In this document: positions 1 to 8,730 of the stretch, piece after piece
Layout: every line of letters begins with the position of its first letter
Numbering within the stretch: position 1 is the stretch's first letter
From: Cohnella cholangitidis
Lineage (GTDB): Bacteria; Bacillota; Bacilli; Paenibacillales; Paenibacillaceae
Length of the DNA: 64,000 nt
Reading direction: 5' to 3'
Assembly: GCF_014107495.1 (NCBI RefSeq)
Contig: NZ_CP041969.1
Span: 6,187,501-6,251,500 of the forward strand
Translations under genes and position numbers: made by a program
Notes under the pieces: model-generated
Told to the model about the DNA's origin: nothing
What the model saw: only the letters and a program-made list of their open reading frames with translations
Database searches by the model: none

Positions 1-147
1 GGAACGGATATGGCGGCATGGGCTCTTGCTTGGTGCCTTCAACATCCTGCGGTTACTAGCGTTATTCCGGGCTGTAAGGACGTCGCGCAGGTGGAAGCGA
101 ACGCGGCCGCGGTCGAGCTTGTGGAGGCGGGTTATCCGCATGATTAA
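1..147 (+). CDS. Aldo/keto reductase, C-terminal end only (cut by window edge)
   Basis: Reading frame 1 is open from the first base to a TAA at 145-147. It encodes about 48 residues that resemble the last helices of aldo/keto reductases, including ALAWCLQHPAVTSVIPG followed by KDVAQVEANAAAVEL. In that family this region forms the final barrel strand and helix around the NADP phosphate-binding end. The start lies outside the window. The stop overlaps the start of the CobW-like gene by 8 bases, so the two are probably co-transcribed and translationally coupled. The family call is by motif recognition only; the substrate cannot be told. Confidence 0.75.
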   Translation, partial: GTDMAAWALAWCLQHPAVTSVIPGCKDVAQVEANAAAVELVEAGYPHD

Positions 148-1126
148 TAAGATCGTTCCGGTTTATGTCCTAACCGGATTTCTTGGGAGCGGCAAAACGA
201 CATTACTGAATCGCTTACTCGAAGATGCCAAAGATCGGGGATGGAAACCGGCCATTCTACTGAACGAGGTCGGAGACGTCAACGTGGAAGGCCAATTGAT
301 CGAGAAGGACATCCCGATGGCCGAATTGCTGGGAGGCTGCATCTGCTGCACCAGTCGCGGAGATCTCGGATTAGAGCTCGTACAGTTAGTTCAGGACAAC
401 GATCCTGACGTCATCTGGATCGAATCGACGGGCATCGCGCAACCTCTTGAGATTATGGAAGGCGTGACGGAAGCTTCCTTGTACGCCAAATTAGAGCTGA
501 AGAACGTCGTGACGGTCGTGGACAGCCGGCATTTGCTAGACAAGCTGCGGATCGGTTCGGGTAAAACCTTCAAGCTCATGAAGGAACAAATCCGAGCCGG
601 GAATATCATCGTGCTGAATAAGAGCGATCTGGTGCAAGCCGACGATCTGACGGAGCTTCAAAGTGCTCTTAAGGATTGGAATCCCAATGCCCTAATCGTG
701 ACTGCTACGAGAAGCGAGATCGATCCTTCCCTTATATATGAGCGTCTGGTATCAATTGAATCGACTACGGCAGAACATGTTCATGATCACAATTGCAGTC
801 ATGGGAGTTGCGAACATGGACATCATGATCACGAGACGCTCCACGATCACGTGAACGCAGTCACTTATTATTTCAAAGGGAGCGTAGATAGCGTTCAATT
901 CGAGTCTTTCTTACAGAAGCTCCCCGACGATATTTATCGCGCGAAAGGCATCGTCTCGTTTTCGGACGCCGCCAGCTTGTTTTTGTTCCAATATGCATAC
1001 CGGGAATCTGATTTTATTCGTATAACGCCGCAGAAGCCCGTGAATAACGTCGCCGTATTTATCGGGGAAGGGTTCTCTCGATCCGAACTTATCTCGCAAT
1101 TAGAGCTGCTTGACAATCAGGCTTAG
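140..1126 (+). CDS. CobW/COG0523-family GTP-binding metallochaperone
   Basis: A 328-residue GTPase of the CobW/COG0523 family, whose members deliver Zn, Co or other metals to client enzymes. Visible motifs are Walker A GFLGSGKTT near residue 13, the family metal-site motif CICC in GGCICCTSR, ESTGIAQP, and the guanine-specificity NKSD. A histidine-rich loop follows (HDHNCSHGSCEHGHHDH), typical of Zn-handling members. The ATG at 140 is preferred over an upstream in-frame ATG at 26 because GGAGGCGG lies just upstream and the GTPase fold begins immediately after it. It overlaps the upstream aldo/keto reductase by 8 bases, and the stop overlaps the convergent gerC stop by 4 bases. No Zur box was seen, so the metal is unassigned. 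Confidence 0.88.
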   Translation: MINKIVPVYVLTGFLGSGKTTLLNRLLEDAKDRGWKPAILLNEVGDVNVEGQLIEKDIPMAELLGGCICCTSRGDLGLELVQLVQDNDPDVIWIESTGIAQPLEIMEGVTEASLYAKLELKNVVTVVDSRHLLDKLRIGSGKTFKLMKEQIRAGNIIVLNKSDLVQADDLTELQSALKDWNPNALIVTATRSEIDPSLIYERLVSIESTTAEHVHDHNCSHGSCEHGHHDHETLHDHVNAVTYYFKGSVDSVQFESFLQKLPDDIYRAKGIVSFSDAASLFLFQYAYRESDFIRITPQKPVNNVAVFIGEGFSRSELISQLELLDNQA

Positions 1127-2286
1127 TAGGGAGCCATTTTACGTTTGAGCTTATACATGCCCGATTGGTCGATCCTTACGGAAACTTTTATTTCGCCAAG
1201 GTTGATCGGTTTCAGGGGAATAGTGCCTCCAGAGGTAAGCTTGTTCCATTGTTTGAATCGTTTGCGGTAAAGTACGTGCTCCAAGTCTAAGAGATCGGCA
1301 CCGTTGTTCTGCCCGGATTGATGCGTTGCTTTAATCTGTTCGGCGATCTGTTGATCGGCCAATTGTTCATATTCCTTTTTGGACTTAAGTTTCCACATCT
1401 CGATAATCGCGGCGGCTACGCGGACTTCGATGTTGAATACGGGCTCTCCTCCCGCGTCCGTCACGCGGATCTTTGACTTGGGTTTCTCTAATTTGAGTTC
1501 GGCGTATACTTCGTTACCCTGCCGGATAATAATCCGGGAGCCGAGAGCTTTATCTACAAGCCATCTTATGCCCAGCGTATTCTTATAGGAGATCCAATGT
1601 TTATAGGCAAGATTGTGCATCGCGAAGATCCCATCGATCTCCAGCTTCGGATCAGGTTTATTATCGCGATCCCAAGTATGCTCGGAAACGCTCAGGGAAG
1701 GAAGCAGCACCGTTTGACCCGGTTCTCTTAATTCGCGGATAAAACGGGAAAGTCTCATGGGGGCAATTAGAGGACGCTGATTGTAATTCGTCTCCGGAGA
1801 GTACAGAATGGAATTGATAGGCGATAGATTAAAAAAGGGCTTTGTCGTAAACAGTTCTTTTATCTCTTTCTTCGTTCCGTAAACCCACGGTGTATATCGG
1901 ATTTCCGGATAACGGATCAAGGAGTCGAATACTCCTAGCAAGTCTCCGTATTTGAGCAAGTTCTCCGAGAGCACGATGGAATTCAAGTGGCCCCAAAATA
2001 CGGTTTGCTGCGAAGTTTGATACATTTCGATAATCGCCTCGGACAAAGAATCGCCTTCGGCGTGCCCGACCCAGACGATCGAAGGTTTGTCGCTTTTTCC
2101 TCCTTCGGATTTAGCTACGCTTGCGAAATCAAGCTGTTGCACGTACACTTGGTATTTGTTGTTCGCATAATCGATGCCGATGCCTGTGTAATAGTTAACG
2201 TCCTGTAAGGATTTGATGTCCCAACATCCAGACAGCATTAAGCACATGCATAGCAATAGCGCAGCGCATAGGCATCTTCTCATCAA
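1123..2286 (-). CDS. gerC: Ger(x)C-family spore germination lipoprotein
   Basis: A 387-residue lipoprotein subunit of a nutrient germinant receptor. The N-terminus is a lipoprotein signal peptide ending in LSGC (lipobox), followed by WDIKSLQD, the usual Ger(x)C start. The length fits the family (about 370-400). It is the last gene of a minus-strand operon and its start overlaps the gerA stop (ATGA-type overlap). In known receptors the C subunit is anchored on the outer face of the inner spore membrane with the A and B subunits. The germinant cannot be predicted from sequence. Confidence 0.93.
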   Translation of the reverse strand: MMRRCLCAALLLCMCLMLSGCWDIKSLQDVNYYTGIGIDYANNKYQVYVQQLDFASVAKSEGGKSDKPSIVWVGHAEGDSLSEAIIEMYQTSQQTVFWGHLNSIVLSENLLKYGDLLGVFDSLIRYPEIRYTPWVYGTKKEIKELFTTKPFFNLSPINSILYSPETNYNQRPLIAPMRLSRFIRELREPGQTVLLPSLSVSEHTWDRDNKPDPKLEIDGIFAMHNLAYKHWISYKNTLGIRWLVDKALGSRIIIRQGNEVYAELKLEKPKSKIRVTDAGGEPVFNIEVRVAAAIIEMWKLKSKKEYEQLADQQIAEQIKATHQSGQNNGADLLDLEHVLYRKRFKQWNKLTSGGTIPLKPINLGEIKVSVRIDQSGMYKLKRKMAPY

Positions 2287-3845
2287 GAGTTCTCTCCTTG
2301 CTGGCTAGAATCTTTCGGCGCGTACATCGTAGGTCTTTTATTCCACAGCTTCCATGGTAAAGAGACGATGGAGTTTAATACGTCCTTGAATCGAATCGGG
2401 GAAAGCGGAGTCATAAACGGAACTCCGAACGAGGTTAGCGACGACAAATACAGGACGATCAGAAAGACGGATAGGAATAACCCGAACATCCCGAATAAGC
2501 AGCATAAGGCGAGTACGCAAAATCGAATTACCGTAACGGAGCCGCTCAGCGATTGATTTACGAGCGTGAAGGTGGAGACGGCGGTAACGGCCGATACGAC
2601 CAGCGTTGTCGGTCCGGTAATTCCTGCGGATATCGCGGCTTCGCCCACGATTAAACCTCCTACAACGGCAACGGTTTGCCCCACGGCCTTAGGCAGGCGC
2701 ATGCCTGCTTCTCGGAACAATTCGAACAATCCGAGCATGAGGAATAGGTCTATAGGACCCGATAAGGGCAAGCCGAGCCGGGCTACCACTACGGTCGCCA
2801 GCAACGGAAACGGAATTTGATCCAAATTAAAGGCGGAGATCGATACCCAGAAGCCGGGGAACAAGATCGCGACTGACAAACCGAGCAGTCTGAGCAATCT
2901 TTCAAGCGTGACGTAATAAAACGGCAAATGAAGGTCTTCCGGCGATTTGATTAATGACATTAAATTTGTCGGTCCTACCAGTACCATCGGAGATCCGTCA
3001 ACGACGATCGCAAAACGGCCTTTGAGCAGGCTTTCCGTAATATAGTCGGGTCTGCCCATGTATTCGATCAACGGAAACAGCGAATAAGAAGTATCCGATA
3101 ATCCTTCTTCAAGCAATTGGCTCGAGAGCACTCCGTCGACCTCGATTTTTCCCAGCCTTGTTCTGACTTCGTTCAGGAGATCGGCATTGGTGATATCCGT
3201 CATAAAGAGCAAGGCGATGGAAGTTTTGCTTCGACTGCCTAGCTGATAATACTCGATCCCGAGCGTCGGCGTTTTGAGCCGTTTGCGAACTAGGGCGACG
3301 TTCGTGTCGATCGATTCCGTGAACCCGTCGCGCGGTCCTTTGATGGATATTTCCGTATTGGATTCGCTCGGCGAACGTTGCGGAGGATTGGCCATCTGGA
3401 AGGCGTACAGCTCGCGCGTTTCTTCGAAGAAGAGCACCAGATTTCCGGAAAACACCTGCTGGATCATATTCTCGATGGCATCAGGGCCGACGATATGATA
3501 AATATTTTGCGATTCAAAAGGGATCTCCGAGAACGGAGAAGGGTTGCCCGCCGATGGATAGGAAAGCAATTTTCTGAGCTGAATGTACAGAAAATCGTTT
3601 AGCTGCTTAGTGTCGATCATCGTGTCGCAGTAGATTAACAAGGGGTTCGATTGCTTCGTCTCGGTATCCTTGAAATAGTGATGGAGATTCACGTCCGCCG
3701 ACTTGTCGAATAGTCTGAACAGTTCCTCGCGGCTTAGCTCGTTCAGAGAGAGGCGCGGTTTGGCGTTCTTGTCCCCATCTTGATCGCGCTTAGAACCATT
3801 ACGGTCTACATAGAACGCTTTGCGAAACAATTTATCCATGTTCAT
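2283..3845 (-). CDS. gerA: GerA-family spore germination protein (receptor A subunit)
   Basis: A 520-residue GerA-family protein (GerAA, GerBA and GerKA relatives). It has a hydrophilic N-terminal half of about 300 residues and a C-terminal membrane half with about five or six hydrophobic segments, for example the stretches around LLGLSVAILFPGFW and FCVLALCCLFGMFGLF. The motif FVGPTNLMSL-like region (PMVLVGPTNLMSLIKSPEDLH) is typical of the family. The gene overlaps both neighbours by 4 bases: gerB upstream and gerC downstream. It is expected in the inner membrane of the dormant spore. The gene order B-A-C differs from the A-B-C order of the Bacillus subtilis gerA operon. Confidence 0.95.
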   Translation of the reverse strand: MNMDKLFRKAFYVDRNGSKRDQDGDKNAKPRLSLNELSREELFRLFDKSADVNLHHYFKDTETKQSNPLLIYCDTMIDTKQLNDFLYIQLRKLLSYPSAGNPSPFSEIPFESQNIYHIVGPDAIENMIQQVFSGNLVLFFEETRELYAFQMANPPQRSPSESNTEISIKGPRDGFTESIDTNVALVRKRLKTPTLGIEYYQLGSRSKTSIALLFMTDITNADLLNEVRTRLGKIEVDGVLSSQLLEEGLSDTSYSLFPLIEYMGRPDYITESLLKGRFAIVVDGSPMVLVGPTNLMSLIKSPEDLHLPFYYVTLERLLRLLGLSVAILFPGFWVSISAFNLDQIPFPLLATVVVARLGLPLSGPIDLFLMLGLFELFREAGMRLPKAVGQTVAVVGGLIVGEAAISAGITGPTTLVVSAVTAVSTFTLVNQSLSGSVTVIRFCVLALCCLFGMFGLFLSVFLIVLYLSSLTSFGVPFMTPLSPIRFKDVLNSIVSLPWKLWNKRPTMYAPKDSSQQGENS

Positions 3846-4924
3846 ACGGTTCTACCTCGTTTAATTAAGATCAGCAACAGCAACAAAAACGGAAACCCGT
3901 AGAAGAACGCCATGACGGACGGAAAGTAATACTGCTTCAGAAAATGAAAGAACAATGAGTCGCTAAGCTTGTTCGAAGATACGCCGATGATTAACGCGAT
4001 CGCGGTTGCGAGCATCCAGGCTCCTTTCCATTTGTTGCGGCTCAATTTCAGCAGATCGAACAGTAAATAGAAGGCAAGCGACAATCGAACCAACGCCCCC
4101 GAGGTCCATTGGTAGATCGATAAGAAATCAAGATGGGAAATGAACTTCCCGATAAGAACCATTCGCCACTGCTCGAACGCCGGATATCTCTGATCAGCGG
4201 CCTCCTGAGGACCGAAGATGGCGATAGCGGCTATGATCGGACCGAAAACCAAACCGGTTACGGCCAACGTTAAAACCAGAAGCGATGACAATCGTACTTT
4301 TTTACTAAGATGATGTTGAATCCCAAGCAGCATGACGAATTCGACTAGTCCTCCTAGTGTGTAGACAGTGCCGTGAAGTATGGGTGGATAACCGTGCGTG
4401 AAGACGGGAAACAGGTAGGAATAATCTTTGAATTGAAAGTTAACGCTCATCACGAACAATCCGAACGCCATTACGGCCGGCAGTAAGAGTCCCGCCGCTA
4501 TGGCGAGCGTTCGCAATCCGGCTAACGCGGCAAACAATCCGCATATCGCATATAGGCTAACGGTGATCGGATAAGGAGTTTTGGGCAAATAGGTGACTTT
4601 GGTCCATGAGGACGTATCGCGTAACGTAACGAACATGATCGTGACGCATAACGCGATTAATGGCACGATAATTAACCAAGCGACTATGGCGTTGTAATGG
4701 GATTTGAACCATTCGAAAAGCGACTGCTGCTTGGTGAGCTTCATGACGAAATACAGAATGATCGTCCATAAGATGAGCGGAGGAATGGCGATCAAAGCGC
4801 TGATCCAGGAGTCTCTGAGAGAGACCTGCAAAATTAACGGAACGATGATGACATGATTCGTAATTCCTACGGCAAGCGTGAGCAGGAACATGGCCTGTAC
4901 GACATTGATTTTGGATTGCGGCAT
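3842..4924 (-). CDS. gerB: GerB-family spore germination permease (receptor B subunit)
   Basis: A 360-residue membrane protein with about ten hydrophobic segments, matching the APC-superfamily GerB subunit thought to bind the germinant. The N-terminus (KINVVQAMFLLTLAVGITNH) and the overall length are typical. It is the first gene of the gerB-gerA-gerC operon. A GAGGAG ribosome-binding site lies 5' of the ATG on the minus strand. Upstream on the same strand is a near-ideal sigma-G promoter (listed separately), supporting forespore expression. Confidence 0.93.
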   Translation of the reverse strand: MPQSKINVVQAMFLLTLAVGITNHVIIVPLILQVSLRDSWISALIAIPPLILWTIILYFVMKLTKQQSLFEWFKSHYNAIVAWLIIVPLIALCVTIMFVTLRDTSSWTKVTYLPKTPYPITVSLYAICGLFAALAGLRTLAIAAGLLLPAVMAFGLFVMSVNFQFKDYSYLFPVFTHGYPPILHGTVYTLGGLVEFVMLLGIQHHLSKKVRLSSLLVLTLAVTGLVFGPIIAAIAIFGPQEAADQRYPAFEQWRMVLIGKFISHLDFLSIYQWTSGALVRLSLAFYLLFDLLKLSRNKWKGAWMLATAIALIIGVSSNKLSDSLFFHFLKQYYFPSVMAFFYGFPFLLLLLILIKRGRTV

Positions 4925-4955
4925 AAAGCAGCTCCATTCTCCTCGGAATTTCCAT

Positions 4956-4985
4956 TATTATGGATAACTAATGCGGGCTTTATGC
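4956..4985 (-). promoter_or_regulatory. Candidate sigma-G promoter of gerBAC
   Basis: Read on the minus strand: GCATA (4985-4981), an 18-base spacer, then CATAATA (4962-4956). This matches the Bacillus forespore sigma-G consensus (about GHATR, 17-18 bases, CATWHTA) at every informative base. It lies about 32 bases 5' of the gerB start. Germinant-receptor operons are known sigma-G targets, so sequence and context agree. Confidence 0.75.
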
Positions 4986-5094
4986 TAGAAATTGGATGGG
5001 AATATCCGTTGAACAACCTTCTTGTCTCAGGTATGCTGAAACAATGGCATTCCCGGACAGCAGGGAAAATCTACAACAAGAAGAAGGAAACCCT

Positions 5095-5535
5095 ATGAAA
5101 CTCGTGAAAGTGGAAACGGATGAGCAGCTAAACGAAGCTTTTGCTATTCGAGTAGAAGTATTCGTAGAGGAACAAGGCGTTCCCAGAGAACTTGAATTGG
5201 ATGAATTAGACGCATCCCCGGCTGCATGCAACCATTATCTTGTCATGGAAGGGAACGATTCGATCGCGACAGGGCGCTTCAAGACCTATGAGCCCGGCGT
5301 CGCGAAGATGCAGAGAATTGCTGTCGTAAAGCCTTCACGAGGCTTAGGCGTCGGGAAATTCCTGTTGCTCGAGATGGAAAAGGAAGCCGAACGGATGGGG
5401 TATCGTTATTCTTTATTGGACGCGCAGCGCGCGGCCGAGGAATTTTACCAAAAGCTAGGCTATGTGACCGAGTCGGAAGAACCTTTCCTGGACGCGGATA
5501 TTTGGCACGTGCGCATGCGCAAAAGCTTGTCCTAA
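5095..5535 (+). CDS. GNAT-family N-acetyltransferase (YjcF/ElaA type)
   Basis: A 146-residue GNAT protein. The segment FAIRVEVFVEEQGVP near the N-terminus and RIAVVKPSRGLGVGKFLLLEMEKEAE (the acetyl-CoA pyrophosphate loop) identify the YjcF-like subgroup. The ATG at 5095 is chosen over an upstream in-frame ATG at 4996 because an AAGAAGGAAA ribosome-binding region lies just 5' and similarity starts there. It is divergent from gerBAC, monocistronic, and of unknown substrate. Confidence 0.85.
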   Translation: MKLVKVETDEQLNEAFAIRVEVFVEEQGVPRELELDELDASPAACNHYLVMEGNDSIATGRFKTYEPGVAKMQRIAVVKPSRGLGVGKFLLLEMEKEAERMGYRYSLLDAQRAAEEFYQKLGYVTESEEPFLDADIWHVRMRKSLS

Positions 5536-5602
5536 ACGATTCCCGCGTCGTGACATTTATCAGGACGGTGGACGTATCGTTTATATTTTTTTGAAATCTA
5601 TC

Positions 5603-5638
5603 AATCTAGCAGTGCTTTTGCATTATCGCAACTAGATT
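5603..5638. promoter_or_regulatory. Inverted repeat in leader of the stalk/PKD gene
   Basis: AATCTAG (5603-5609) and CTAGATT (5632-5638) form a perfect 7-bp inverted repeat. An inner TTGC/GCAA pair adds to the possible hairpin. The structure ends just before the AAGGAG ribosome-binding site at 5641. It could be an operator or a translation-affecting leader hairpin; no function is established. Confidence 0.35.
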
Positions 5639-5652
5639 AGAAGGAGCAAGTG

Positions 5653-7614
5653 ATGAATAAGAGGTTAATGCTATTAATTCTGTCCTTTATTATGCTGTTC
5701 TCGGTTCCGCTGCAGCTTAACGCCGAAGGCAATGCGAACGCCAAGGAGAAGCTTGTCCTGTTTCAAGGATCGAAAAAGATGATTCATAACGGCTCTACGG
5801 TATTAGCCGCGCAACCGATTACGACATCCAAAGGCGTTACATACGTTGCCGCCAGATCGTTCATGAATGAAATCTACGGAAAGATCGTTTATGACTCTAA
5901 AAATAATCAAGGCACGCTGACCTTCGGAAGTTCCGTACTCGTTATGCGCAGCGGCAAATCTTCTTATACGCTTAACGGAGCCGTGAAAAACAGCGCGTCC
6001 GGAAAGCCGTATTTGCTTAACGGTACGCTAATGATTCCATTGCGCTTAGTCGCGCAAAGCTTCGGGTTGAAAGTGACCAACTTTACCAAAGAGAAGAGAG
6101 TAGAGCTGACTTGGGAATCCGTGCCGGTCGCGAATTTCTCGGTATCGAATACGAATCCTTATGCCCAGCAGACGGAAGTCAAATATAATGATCAGTCTTA
6201 TCATCCCAAAGGGCTCAAGATCATCGACGAGCGTTGGGAGAACAATTACGAGATTTTCGATCAAGCAGGAACCTATACGGTGTCGCACTGGGTACAAGAC
6301 GAGACCGGGGTTTGGAGCGAGCCTTACACGGTAACGATACGGGTAAAACCGCCTAATCAACCGCCCGTTGCCCGATTCGGCACGTTGAAGGATACTTATC
6401 GAATTGGCGAATATATCACGTACAACGATTTGAGCACGGACGACGAGAATCGAATCGTAAAACGGGAATGGTCTAATAACTTCCCCGGCTTCTTCGCTCC
6501 CGGTCCGCAAACCGTCACTCTAACCGTAACGGACGCGAACGGCGCGGTTAACGAATTCTCGAAGACGATCACGATTTCGGATGAAGTGATGTACACCAAA
6601 GAACAATTCGACCTCGTCTATACGGAAATCGGCGAGAAGTTCGGAATTCAGGGGTCGTCGGTCTTATCGTTGCCTACGATTCCGTATTGGATTAATGACA
6701 GAGAGCAAACGCTGATCCGAGCGAATAGTCCGGAATCGATTATCGAGGAGGGCATCACCTACGAAGACACGGTGTCGGGGAACGTTAGATTCCTGTTGCA
6801 TAATTTGAACAAACGTTCGAAGCCGGTCAAATTCTACGTGCTGCTGACGAACAATAACGCAACGACGGCTACCGTCAGATTGGGAGCCAAGGGGATGGCC
6901 GGTCCCAATCCGTTCGTTTCAACGGTCGGAAAAGCGGTGACGGGCAGATTCCTCGAATCGATCCAAAATCCGTCTTACTCTTATGTATATATTCCTCCCG
7001 GCGAGAGCAGGGTGATCTTCAAGGAATACAGCGACAAAACGGTTATGCCGGGGGACGTATACTCTATGTATGCGGACGTCCAAATGAAGGATCAGCTTAA
7101 GTTCCAAGTTATCGTTGTAGACGAAAACCGCAACCTCATGAAAATGCTGCCTTATTTGAAAGTTCTGCCGAGCAACGACCGGCATATTCGCGGCACTTTC
7201 GAGAACGCCAACCGGATGATGTACGTGAACCAAACGATCGGAAACGAGAAAAGCCGAATGGTTCTGGCGGATAACTTCGTGGACACGCGGATCAGCGGAA
7301 TCGACAAAACGACGAATACTCCCGTTCTCAATATGGGCAATTACGGGGTTCTGTACACGCTTAGATTAAGCAACGTACAGCCGCATACCGCGATTGTCGT
7401 TAACCCGCGAGGAGGGCATTACGCGGGGGCGTTCTCCGTTAACGGCAAAGTGGTTTATACGACTACTAACAGCATTTTGCTTAACCCGAACGAAGTAGGA
7501 ATGTTATATAAGTCGGGGGATACGCAAGAAACCGTCACGATTACTTTTACTCCCGCGAATGGCAGCATGTTACCGATTAATCTACTCTTTTTGCCAATGC
7601 CTAGTCCCGAATGA
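5653..7614 (+). CDS. Secreted copper-amine-oxidase-N-type stalk domain protein with PKD-like region
   Basis: A 653-residue predicted secreted protein. Residues 1-25 are a signal peptide (basic start, hydrophobic core, cleavage around LNA-EG). Residues about 30-155 form a stalk domain of the copper amine oxidase N-terminal type, with its characteristic YVAARSFMNEI and PYLLNGTLMIPLRLVAQSFGL motifs. Residues about 165-310 look like PKD/Ig-type beta domains (VRVKPPNQPPVARF, ending in DANGAVNEFSKTITI). The C-terminal 330 residues are not recognised. Such proteins are common on Paenibacillus surfaces, where the stalk domain is a non-catalytic wall-associated module. ATG 5653 fits the AAGGAG at 5641 better than the GTG three bases upstream. 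Confidence 0.8.
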   Translation: MNKRLMLLILSFIMLFSVPLQLNAEGNANAKEKLVLFQGSKKMIHNGSTVLAAQPITTSKGVTYVAARSFMNEIYGKIVYDSKNNQGTLTFGSSVLVMRSGKSSYTLNGAVKNSASGKPYLLNGTLMIPLRLVAQSFGLKVTNFTKEKRVELTWESVPVANFSVSNTNPYAQQTEVKYNDQSYHPKGLKIIDERWENNYEIFDQAGTYTVSHWVQDETGVWSEPYTVTIRVKPPNQPPVARFGTLKDTYRIGEYITYNDLSTDDENRIVKREWSNNFPGFFAPGPQTVTLTVTDANGAVNEFSKTITISDEVMYTKEQFDLVYTEIGEKFGIQGSSVLSLPTIPYWINDREQTLIRANSPESIIEEGITYEDTVSGNVRFLLHNLNKRSKPVKFYVLLTNNNATTATVRLGAKGMAGPNPFVSTVGKAVTGRFLESIQNPSYSYVYIPPGESRVIFKEYSDKTVMPGDVYSMYADVQMKDQLKFQVIVVDENRNLMKMLPYLKVLPSNDRHIRGTFENANRMMYVNQTIGNEKSRMVLADNFVDTRISGIDKTTNTPVLNMGNYGVLYTLRLSNVQPHTAIVVNPRGGHYAGAFSVNGKVVYTTTNSILLNPNEVGMLYKSGDTQETVTITFTPANGSMLPINLLFLPMPSPE

Positions 7615-7639
7615 TAGGATCTCGAGCCGTTCTAATTAC

Positions 7640-7664
7640 AACCCGCGTAAATCGCGGGTTTTTT
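7640..7664 (+). terminator. Rho-independent terminator
   Basis: AACCCGCG, a 5-base loop, CGCGGGTT, then a T-run to 7664. It lies 25 bases after the stalk-protein stop and separates it from the AT-rich paiA island. Confidence 0.85.
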
Positions 7665-7680
7665 GCATGGAATAAAACAA

Positions 7681-7709
7681 TTGATATTTTGTTGTATTTG
7701 CAACATAAT
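7681..7709 (+). promoter_or_regulatory. Promoter with dyad operator for the paiA-marR operon
   Basis: A sigma-A-type promoter: TTGATA (7681-7686), a 17-base spacer, and CATAAT (7704-7709). The spacer and -10 carry the inverted repeat TGTTG-N6-CAACA (7690-7705). This is where a MarR-type repressor would block polymerase, and a marR gene is the second gene of the operon, so autoregulation is the simplest inference. Confidence 0.6.
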
Positions 7710-7745
7710 AAAAGTATATTGCTATCTAGGAGTGACAAATACGAT

Positions 7746-8264
7746 ATGATGATTAATATAAAAAAGTGTACTCTTGAGGATTTACACGTTCTTCAAGACC
7801 TAAGCGTTGAAACTTTCAATGAGACATTTAAGCATCAGAATTCATCCCAAAATATGAAAGCCTATTTGGACAAGGCATTTAACTTAAAACAATTGCAAAC
7901 AGAATTGTCCAATCCCTATTCGGAGTTCCTTTTCATTTTCTTTGATACAGAAGTCGCTGGGTATTTAAAGATAAACACCTATGCTGCTCAATCTGAAAAT
8001 ATGGGCACTGAATCGTTAGAAATCGAGAGGATTTATGTAAGAAAAAAATATCAGAACAATGGACTTGGTAAATATCTGATAAATAAAGCTATAGAAATAG
8101 CAACGGAAAAGGGAAAAAAGAAAATTTGGCTAGGCGTTTGGGAAAAAAATGCGAACGCGATTGCCTTTTATAAGAAATACGGATTTGTGCATGTCGGAGC
8201 CCATTCTTTTTATATGGGGGATGAAGAACAAATAGATTTCATTATGACAAAGACACTCGTATAA
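7746..8264 (+). CDS. paiA: PaiA-type polyamine (spermidine/spermine) N-acetyltransferase
   Basis: A 172-residue GNAT enzyme that closely resembles Bacillus subtilis PaiA from memory, including the N-terminal ETFNETFKHQNSSQNMKAYL, IERIYVRKKYQNNGLGKYL (acetyl-CoA loop) and the C-terminal GAHSFYMGDEEQIDFIM. PaiA acetylates spermidine and spermine with acetyl-CoA in the cytoplasm. The start is ATG 7746 or 7749, after AGGAGTG at 7728-7734. The gene is much more AT-rich than its neighbours (many AAA, ATA and TTA codons), as is the following marR, which suggests recent transfer. In B. subtilis the partner is paiB; here it is a MarR regulator. Confidence 0.88.
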   Translation: MMINIKKCTLEDLHVLQDLSVETFNETFKHQNSSQNMKAYLDKAFNLKQLQTELSNPYSEFLFIFFDTEVAGYLKINTYAAQSENMGTESLEIERIYVRKKYQNNGLGKYLINKAIEIATEKGKKKIWLGVWEKNANAIAFYKKYGFVHVGAHSFYMGDEEQIDFIMTKTLV

Positions 8265-8276
8265 ACAGGGGACTGA

Positions 8277-8729
8277 ATGATGGAGATCCTTCGTGAAATT
8301 GGCATGATAGCAAGGGCATTGGATTCGATAAGCAACATAGAGTTTAAGGAAGTAGCTCTTACTAAAGGACAGTATTTATATTTGGTTCGAATATATGAAA
8401 ATCCAGGAATTATCCAAGAAAAGCTTGCGGAAATGATAAAGGCGGATCGTACGACAGCAGCGCGAGCGATTCAAAAACTTGAATCGCAGGGTTTTATTGA
8501 AAAGAAAAACGACGAAACGAACAAAAAAGTTAAAAGGCTGTTTACCACTGTGAAAGGCGATAAAGCGTACCCTTTTATAAGAAGAGAAGGGGAATATTCT
8601 AATCGGATTGCATTGGCAGGATTTAAACAAGAAGAAACGGAAGCATTGCATGGCTTGCTTCAGAGAGTTAGAAAAAATATAGAGGTTGACTGGGATTTCG
8701 TAAAGAAAGGGAACAAGAGGGAGTACTAA
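8277..8729 (+). CDS. MarR-family transcriptional regulator
   Basis: A 150-residue winged-helix regulator. The core EKLAEMIKADRTTAARAIQKLESQGFIEKK is a typical MarR DNA-recognition helix and wing. It starts 12 bases after paiA (AGGGGAC ribosome-binding region) in the same AT-rich patch, so the pair is one operon. It probably represses the operon through the dyad at 7690-7705, and polyamines are an attractive but unproven ligand. An alternative ATG lies three bases downstream. Confidence 0.9.
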   Translation: MMEILREIGMIARALDSISNIEFKEVALTKGQYLYLVRIYENPGIIQEKLAEMIKADRTTAARAIQKLESQGFIEKKNDETNKKVKRLFTTVKGDKAYPFIRREGEYSNRIALAGFKQEETEALHGLLQRVRKNIEVDWDFVKKGNKREY

Positions 8730-8730
8730 G

